In this document: piece after piece, positions 59,640 to 64,000 of the stretch
Position numbering within the stretch: the stretch's first letter is position 1
How the letters are laid out: each line of letters begins with the position of its first letter
Assembly: GCA_965119715.1 (NCBI GenBank)
Contig: OZ221969.1
Location: 682,001 to 746,000 of the forward strand
From: JASBYZ01 sp029983705
Lineage (GTDB): Bacteria > Actinomycetota > Coriobacteriia > Coriobacteriales > JAEZZM01
Direction: 5' to 3'
DNA length: 64,000 nt
Made by a program: the position numbers and the translations under genes
Notes under the pieces: generated by a model
The model's database searches: none
What the model was told of the DNA's origin: nothing
The model's input: the letters and a program-made list of their open reading frames with translations, nothing else

Positions 59640-60247
59640 ATCAAAATTAAAGACATCGTAAAGGTGGCGCTCTTTTCGGTTATTTCCTTTATTTTGTTCA
59701 TGATTGGCTCTATTCTAGGTGGACTGTTTGGCGTGTATGGCATGTATATGTCACATGCTATATCAGCCTTTTTATCAATTCCTGTGTATATGATTATGTG
59801 CCGTCAAATTAAAAAGCGCGGTATCGTATTTTTATATTTTGCAATTTTTGGAATAGTGTATACCGTTATGGGATTTTGGCCTATGCTTCCAGTGTGTTTG
59901 ATAGCAGGCTTAATAGGCGAGTTTATCTTGCTACCAAAAGATAGCTTTGAAAAACCACTTCAGATTATCCTTGCAGGAGTTATTGCCTATGTAGTGTATG
60001 CACTTCATGGACATTTTTCCTCCTCGTATTTGGTGTGCAAGGTCTTGTTGCACAGTTCCCAAGCATGTTTGAGATAGAAAGCGCTCAAAAGTTGGCGGAA
60101 TTTTTCCTAAATCCAACTACGCTTTGCATTGTGATAGTCGTACTCATCGCAGCCTCAGCTCTTGGAGCTTGGATTGGAAACTTCCTCTTTAATAAATTCT
60201 TCTCAAAGAGTGAAAAAAGCCAAAAAAGATCTTGTCCTAATGATTAA
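59640..60247 (+). pseudogene. Decayed S component of an ECF transporter (MptE/Trep_Strep-like)
   Basis: Homologous sequence begins at 59640 with IKIKDIVKVALFSVISFILF, but the expected start codon reads ATC, although GAGG sits six bases upstream. About five membrane helices follow. At T5 (60014-60018) the frame is lost; homology continues in the -1 frame from about 60019 (FLLVFGVQGLVAQFPSMFE) to the stop at 60247. S components bind the vitamin or metabolite substrate; the type here resembles Trep_Strep-family proteins of unknown substrate. Confidence 0.75.
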
Positions 60248-60923
60248 GGTGCGCCTGCATCCTCTGATAGTTTTGCTGCTCATGATCGTCATGTCATTTA
60301 TTACGCTCTTTGCAAGTACTGCAATTTATGTGGCAAGGATTCTTGGTTCCACCTTGCTTTGACTTTTGCATGCGGGCGATAAGTTCTGTAAGTGGGCGGC
60401 TGGCTATTTGATCTTGTGGGCGCTTGTGCTTTTATGTAGGTCTGGATATAGTACAGACCCTCTGTTGGGATCTTTTTATGCGATGTTTCTTATCATCATC
60501 AAACTCTATCCAATTTTGATGCTTGCTGCAGTACTTGCCCAGTATACTTCAGTTGAGCTTATGCGCTGCATTGATAGGGTGGGTTGTCCTCGGAGTTTAT
60601 CGCTTGCCTTAGCGGTTGTAATACGCTTTTTGCCAGATTTTAAGGCGCGCGCAGTAGAGATTATGCAGGCAGGAAAAGTTAGGGGACTGTACCTTTCTCC
60701 ACTTCATCCTCTAAAAAGCTTTGAGCTTGTGCTGATCCCACTTATATATAGGATGCTTGAAACAAGCGACACCCTAAGCGCCTTTATTATTACTAAGAGT
60801 TTTGAGTATGAAGTAAAAAAGACCTGTTACCGAGTTCATCATTTTAATGCATTAAACGCACTTACTCTGATATATGGAGCAGCTTTAGTAGGAGCAACAA
60901 TTTGGTATCAACTATCTCTGTAA
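60240..60923 (+). pseudogene. Decayed T component (EcfT/CbiQ-like) with in-frame stop
   Basis: The gene starts at ATG 60240, overlapping the S-component end by eight bases. Its membrane part is interrupted by TGA at 60360-60362 in the same frame, after which CbiQ-like sequence continues (LHAGDKFCKW to the stop at 60923), with the conserved AGKVRGLYL-type ARG region near 60675. The T component links the substrate-binding unit to the ATPases. It overlaps the ATPase gene by 22 bases. Confidence 0.75.
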
Positions 60924-62363
60924 AGCTCAATACGCTTTCCTATGAATCAAAAACAGTTTTAGAGAATATAGAACTTGATGTAAAAGCCGGGGAGTTTGTT
61001 GTGCTCACGGGACTTTCAGGTAGCGGCAAAAGCAGTCTTTTACATTGCATGAATGGGCTTATACCTGAGCTTTATGAGGCAAAACTTGATGGTGAAATTA
61101 GCATTGCCAACAAAAACTTAAAAGACTTTAAATCTGGCGAGATAGCTAGTTACATTGGAAATGTATTTCAAGACCCTAAAGACCAGTTCTTTTCAACCTA
61201 TGCAGAAGATGAGGTAGCCATAGTTGGCGAGAACTTAGGTATTGATTACGACACGCTTCATAGCCGCGTTGATAGTGCATTTAAAGATATGGAAGCTGAG
61301 CATTTGCGCCACAAGTCGGTGTATGAGATGAGTGGAGGGCAAAAGCAACTTATCGCCATAACCTCTACCTTGGTAGCTGATACTGAGATACTCTTTTTAG
61401 ATGAGCCATCTGCAAGTCTGGATTTTTATGCTATTCAAACGGTTAAAGAGGCACTGAGCAAGCTTAAAGCTCAAGGTAAGACCATTGTCGTTGCAGAACA
61501 TCGCCTCTATTACGTAAAGGATTTGATTGACCGGCTGATAATTTTGGACAAGGGAAAGATTATAGCCGAGCTTTCTCAGCAAGACTTGACTCAAAAGACA
61601 GCAAGCAAATACGGACTTCGTTCGCTTGATGAGAGCGCTTTGACTGCATCTCAAAAAGTTCTTCAAAGTCCTTGCGCTATACGCGTACAAAATCTGAGTA
61701 TCCAAAACAAAAAAGCTTTCCGAACCCCTCAACTTTGACATTAAGCAGGGTGAGTGTTTAGGGCTTATTGGGGCTAATGGCTGCGGTAAGACAACGCTTG
61801 CAAAACAGCTCGCAGGTTTGTATCCAATTGCTAAGGGTTCTCTTGTCTATGCCGGCAGTGAGGGTGCTGTACGTACAAAGCGCGAGCTCATGAAGAGAAA
61901 TTACCTCTGCTTTCAAGATCCAAGCTCACAAATATTTAGCCATAGCCTTGAGTCAGAACTTGTTCCAAAAGAGCGTCTGAGCGATAAGGACTATCTCGAT
62001 AAGGCTACTGACTATCTAAGGCTTTTGACCTGTGGGAATACAAAAATCAACACCCTCAACAACTCTCATGTGGACAGCAACAGCGTCTTGCCTTGATAGT
62101 AGCCTTTATGCAGCAAAAAGATCTCCTGATACTTGATGAGCCAACAGCCGGTCTTGATCACAAACGTATGAAATCGGTGGCAAAAGCTCTTTTAGAGTAT
62201 GTAAAGCGTGCACCAATTTTTGCTTATCAGCCACGATCTTGAGCTCTTGTTTGAATGCTGCAATCGGGTACTCATGCTAAGCGGTGGCAAAATGGCTGTA
62301 AGTGAGGTATTTGGACATGAAGATGAGATTCGCAAGTTTATAAGCACAAGGGTAAGCTTATAA
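60902..62363 (+). pseudogene. Decayed fused double ATPase of an ECF transporter (YkoD-like)
   Basis: The first ABC half is intact: Walker A GLSGSGKSS, signature MSGGQKQL and Walker B ILFLDEPSASLD (60902 to about 61710). A +1 shift at 61709-61719 moves to the second half (GLIGANGCGKTT, Walker A), a -1 shift at T4 62023-62026 leads to SCGQQQRLAL and LLILDEPTAGLD, and a +1 shift at T5 62217-62221 to ISHDLELLF. The end is TAA at 62361-62363. Start TTG at 60902. Three frameshifts make a functional fused ATPase unlikely. Confidence 0.78.
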
Positions 62364-62370
62364 TTACTGC

Positions 62371-62901
62371 ATGACTTTTACCTTAATTACTGCTGATGCT
62401 CAGCATAAAGATGCAATACTAGAGGCACTCTCTGAATGGAAAGCTTACAATCAACTGCATCCAGAGGCTAATGCTTCACCTGCCACAATTTTTAGTCATA
62501 AAACAGATGACTTTGCTTCTTATGTTCGCTCACTTACAGAGCTTGAGCCTACAAATCCTGATTGGGTAGCACACTCAACATACTTTCTCTTTGACAGCTC
62601 TGAGAATAAAGTGCTTGGTGCCATCAATATCCGCCATAAACTTAATAACTACTTATATATGTATGGGGGACACATTGGCTATGGAATTTTACCCAGCCAA
62701 AGAAAAAGGGGATACGGCATAAAGCTTTTAGAACTTGGTCTTAAAAAGTGTAAAGATATAAGCTTAAGAGAAATTTTATTGTGCTGTGACGTTAGAAATC
62801 TCACCTCACAAAATCTCATTCGGGCTTGTGGTGGAGTATTAGAAAATGAGGTAATTGCGCCTAATGGGCTAACAATTCAGCGCTACTGGATTTACACCTG
62901 A
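62371..62901 (+). CDS. GNAT-family acetyltransferase
   Basis: The 176-residue protein has the GNAT fold; the acetyl-CoA pyrophosphate-binding segment is PSQRKRGYGIKLLELGLKKC (near residue 112), and the C-terminal strand has CDVRNLTSQNLIRACGG, typical of uncharacterised YjcF/YqjY-like members. An N-terminal LITADAQHKDAILEALSEW region is conserved in such proteins. The substrate is unknown. It starts eight bases after the decayed ATPase gene. Confidence 0.85.
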   Translation: MTFTLITADAQHKDAILEALSEWKAYNQLHPEANASPATIFSHKTDDFASYVRSLTELEPTNPDWVAHSTYFLFDSSENKVLGAINIRHKLNNYLYMYGGHIGYGILPSQRKRGYGIKLLELGLKKCKDISLREILLCCDVRNLTSQNLIRACGGVLENEVIAPNGLTIQRYWIYT

Positions 62902-62915
62902 GCTTAACATTTCGT

Positions 62916-63052
62916 TCACGTGATAACCCTATATAATACTCTTTATTGTGACTTTTGTCATATTTTGCGATTCCTTCTCAAAAAAGATAATTAAATTAGC
63001 AAAAGTAAGCGGATCATAATTGAATGTGAACGGCGTTTATGTCATCATGACA
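62916..63052. promoter_or_regulatory. Control region of the formate dehydrogenase operon with three palindromes
   Basis: A TATAAT (62932-62937) is preceded by the perfect palindrome TCACGTGA (62916-62923), followed by the near-palindrome TGTGAC-TTTT-GTCATA (62947-62962) and the perfect palindrome TGTCAT-C-ATGACA (63040-63052). The last two share GTCAT/ATGAC half-sites, suggesting a common regulator (CRP/FNR-type by shape only). The -35 is not clear. Confidence 0.45.
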
Positions 63053-63136
63053 AGACGTTAAGAGATTAATTAATAGGAAATCTCTACATATTTTTAGGGG
63101 ATTTTTACTATGCCTTGTAAGGGGAGGAGGTAGTAA

Positions 63137-63736
63137 ATGCAAAACGACCATCTTATTTTTGGTGGGGTTGGCACAGAGATTTACGACGCTGTATTTAATC
63201 CAAAACCAGATCCAGCTAAATCTGCACATCGCAAAGTAGGCAAAAATATGCGCGTTGTTGGTGATTCAAGCCGTTGCATCGGTTGTAACACCTGTGAAAT
63301 TGCGTGCATTATTTCGCACTACAAGCCAGGCCTAGCTCCAGTAGCAAGACTTAAGGTAGTCAAAACAGATGACATTTCTGTACCAGTAATGTGCAGACAG
63401 TGCGTCGATCCAGACTGTGCTAAGGCTTGCACCCAACACGCAATCTATTCAAACGGAATATCAGTGTTAGTTAACCCTGATAAATGCATTGGATGCTATG
63501 ACTGCGTGGGCGCATGCGAATATGCGTCAATTCATGTACACAAAAATATTGAGCCAGTAGATTTTGCGGGTCTTCATCTTAAAGATGAGCGCGCAATCGC
63601 GGTTAAGTGCGACCTTTGTCAGCACAGAGCTAATGGCCCATCTTGTGTAGAGGTTTGTCCATCAAATGCACTAAGCATTGTGGAATCAGAAAAGTTCGAG
63701 GCAAGAGAGAACGAGCTTTTCGAACAATTTAAGTAG
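63137..63736 (+). CDS. Formate dehydrogenase-associated Fe-S subunit (HycB/FdhB-like, four [4Fe-4S] clusters)
   Basis: The 199-residue protein has four cysteine sets: RCIGCNTCEIAC, CRQCVDPDCAKAC, KCIGCYDCVGAC and CDLCQHRANGPSCVEVC, which fit the HycB/HydN-type electron-transfer subunit. It lacks a membrane helix and signal, so it acts in the cytoplasm. It passes electrons from formate oxidation to a partner. GGAGGAGG precedes the ATG at 63137. The molybdopterin subunit follows at 37 bases. Confidence 0.92.
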   Translation: MQNDHLIFGGVGTEIYDAVFNPKPDPAKSAHRKVGKNMRVVGDSSRCIGCNTCEIACIISHYKPGLAPVARLKVVKTDDISVPVMCRQCVDPDCAKACTQHAIYSNGISVLVNPDKCIGCYDCVGACEYASIHVHKNIEPVDFAGLHLKDERAIAVKCDLCQHRANGPSCVEVCPSNALSIVESEKFEARENELFEQFK

Positions 63737-63773
63737 TATCGTCGAGTATTCGATTTAACTGATAGGGGGAAAT

Positions 63774-64000
63774 GTGGCTGAGAAGACCATGGTAGTTTGT
63801 CCATATTGCGGCACTGGCTGTAAGATGAACATGATTACCGAAAACGGCAAAGCCATAGGCGTTGAGCCTCTTGATGGTGTTAACAACCAGGGAGACTTAT
63901 GCTTAAAAGGTTACTACGGCTTTGACTTTCTAAACGACACCAAAATTTTAACTCCACGCTTAAAGTATCCTTTAATGCGTGAATCTCGTGACCAGCCTTT
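63774..64000 (+). CDS. Formate dehydrogenase alpha (molybdopterin) subunit, N-terminal part (cut by window edge)
   Basis: Translation from GTG 63774 (AGGGGGA just upstream) gives 75 residues that start with the [4Fe-4S] binding pattern VVCPYCGTGCKM, then GVEPLDGVNNQGDLCLKGYYGFDFLND and LTPRLKYPLMR, typical of FdhF/FdhA molybdopterin oxidoreductases. The catalytic (seleno)cysteine lies beyond the window, so it cannot be said whether it is a selenoprotein. Confidence 0.93.
   Translation, partial: MAEKTMVVCPYCGTGCKMNMITENGKAIGVEPLDGVNNQGDLCLKGYYGFDFLNDTKILTPRLKYPLMRESRDQP

Noticed and set aside
60240..60923. Selenocysteine or RF2-type recoding at the TGA in ecfT
   Set aside because: A +1 shift leaves the frame, and a selenocysteine in this membrane segment has no precedent that I know; other genes of the operon are also broken.
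63061..63100. Attenuator hairpin (AGAGATT/AATCTCT) with T5 before the formate dehydrogenase operon
   Set aside because: A 7-bp AT-rich stem with an 11-base loop is too weak, and the T-run is separated from it.
63096..63133. Leader peptide MPCKGRR before the formate dehydrogenase Fe-S gene
   Set aside because: The short frame covers the GGAGGAGG ribosome site and starts nine bases after a weak AGGGG; it is probably chance.

Overview
Organism. The window looks like a low-GC relative of the Coriobacteriia (Actinomycetota), probably near the Eggerthellales. The basis is recalled signature stretches of the 16S gene around 12.7-12.95 kb (the region reading GAGAGACCGACCGGCC and its surroundings), an actinobacterial-looking secA-prfB / ftsE-ftsX / smpB / ssrA neighbourhood, and anaerobic traits (multihaem nitrite reductase, formate dehydrogenase, radical 2-hydroxyacyl-CoA dehydratase, rubredoxins). 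No tree or search was possible, so this is an inference.

Layout. 1-4.7 kb: 3' part of the F1Fo ATP synthase operon (atpH partial, atpA, atpG, atpD, atpC) closed by a terminator. 4.8-10.5 kb: murA, an LCP cell-wall ligase, a phasin-like/UbiB-like pair, and an orphan phosphonoacetaldehyde hydrolase. 10.6-11.85 kb (minus): a pentahaem NrfA-type nitrite reductase predicted to be a lipoprotein, without a visible NrfH. 12.2-17.56 kb: a 16S-23S-5S rRNA operon with no spacer tRNA. 17.6-21.1 kb: a PaaI-like thioesterase and a large ATPase/SARP-type regulator. 21.3-37.8 kb: housekeeping genes (secA, prfB, YitT family, split transketolase, ftsEX, Ctp protease, RNase R, M42 peptidase, smpB) ending in a flavin reductase-rubredoxin fusion and a second tiny rubredoxin. 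37.85-40 kb: a beta-glucuronidase-like protein that lacks its catalytic residues, and the tmRNA gene. 40-41.8 kb: VanZ-like protein, small hypothetical, TetR regulator.

The main accessory block is 41.0-58.5 kb. A 16-reading-frame cluster encodes a CoA-dependent reductive pathway: a family III CoA-transferase, both subunits and the activator of an oxygen-sensitive 2-hydroxyacyl-CoA dehydratase, an acyl-CoA ligase, two acyl-CoA dehydrogenase-family proteins, FixABCX electron-transfer proteins, an OFA-type MFS transporter, a thioesterase, a Pct/YdiF-type CoA-transferase split by frameshifts, a crotonase and a MaoC hydratase. It combines the logic of the lactate/phenyllactate dehydratase pathways with the CaiA/FixABCX logic of carnitine reduction. 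The likely outline is: import a 2-hydroxy acid, activate it to its CoA thioester, remove water to give a 2-enoyl-CoA, reduce that with electrons from FixABCX, and recycle the CoA. A divergent TetR gene and a downstream AraC gene flank it, and a perfect 26-bp direct repeat brackets the whole block.

59.6-62.4 kb holds a decayed ECF vitamin-type transporter operon (S, T and fused A components) with a non-standard start codon, an in-frame stop and four frameshifts, most at short homopolymers. The window ends with a GNAT acetyltransferase and the start of a formate dehydrogenase operon (four-cluster Fe-S subunit and the N-terminus of the molybdopterin subunit), preceded by several palindromes. No insertion sequence, CRISPR array, integrase or tRNA gene was recognised.
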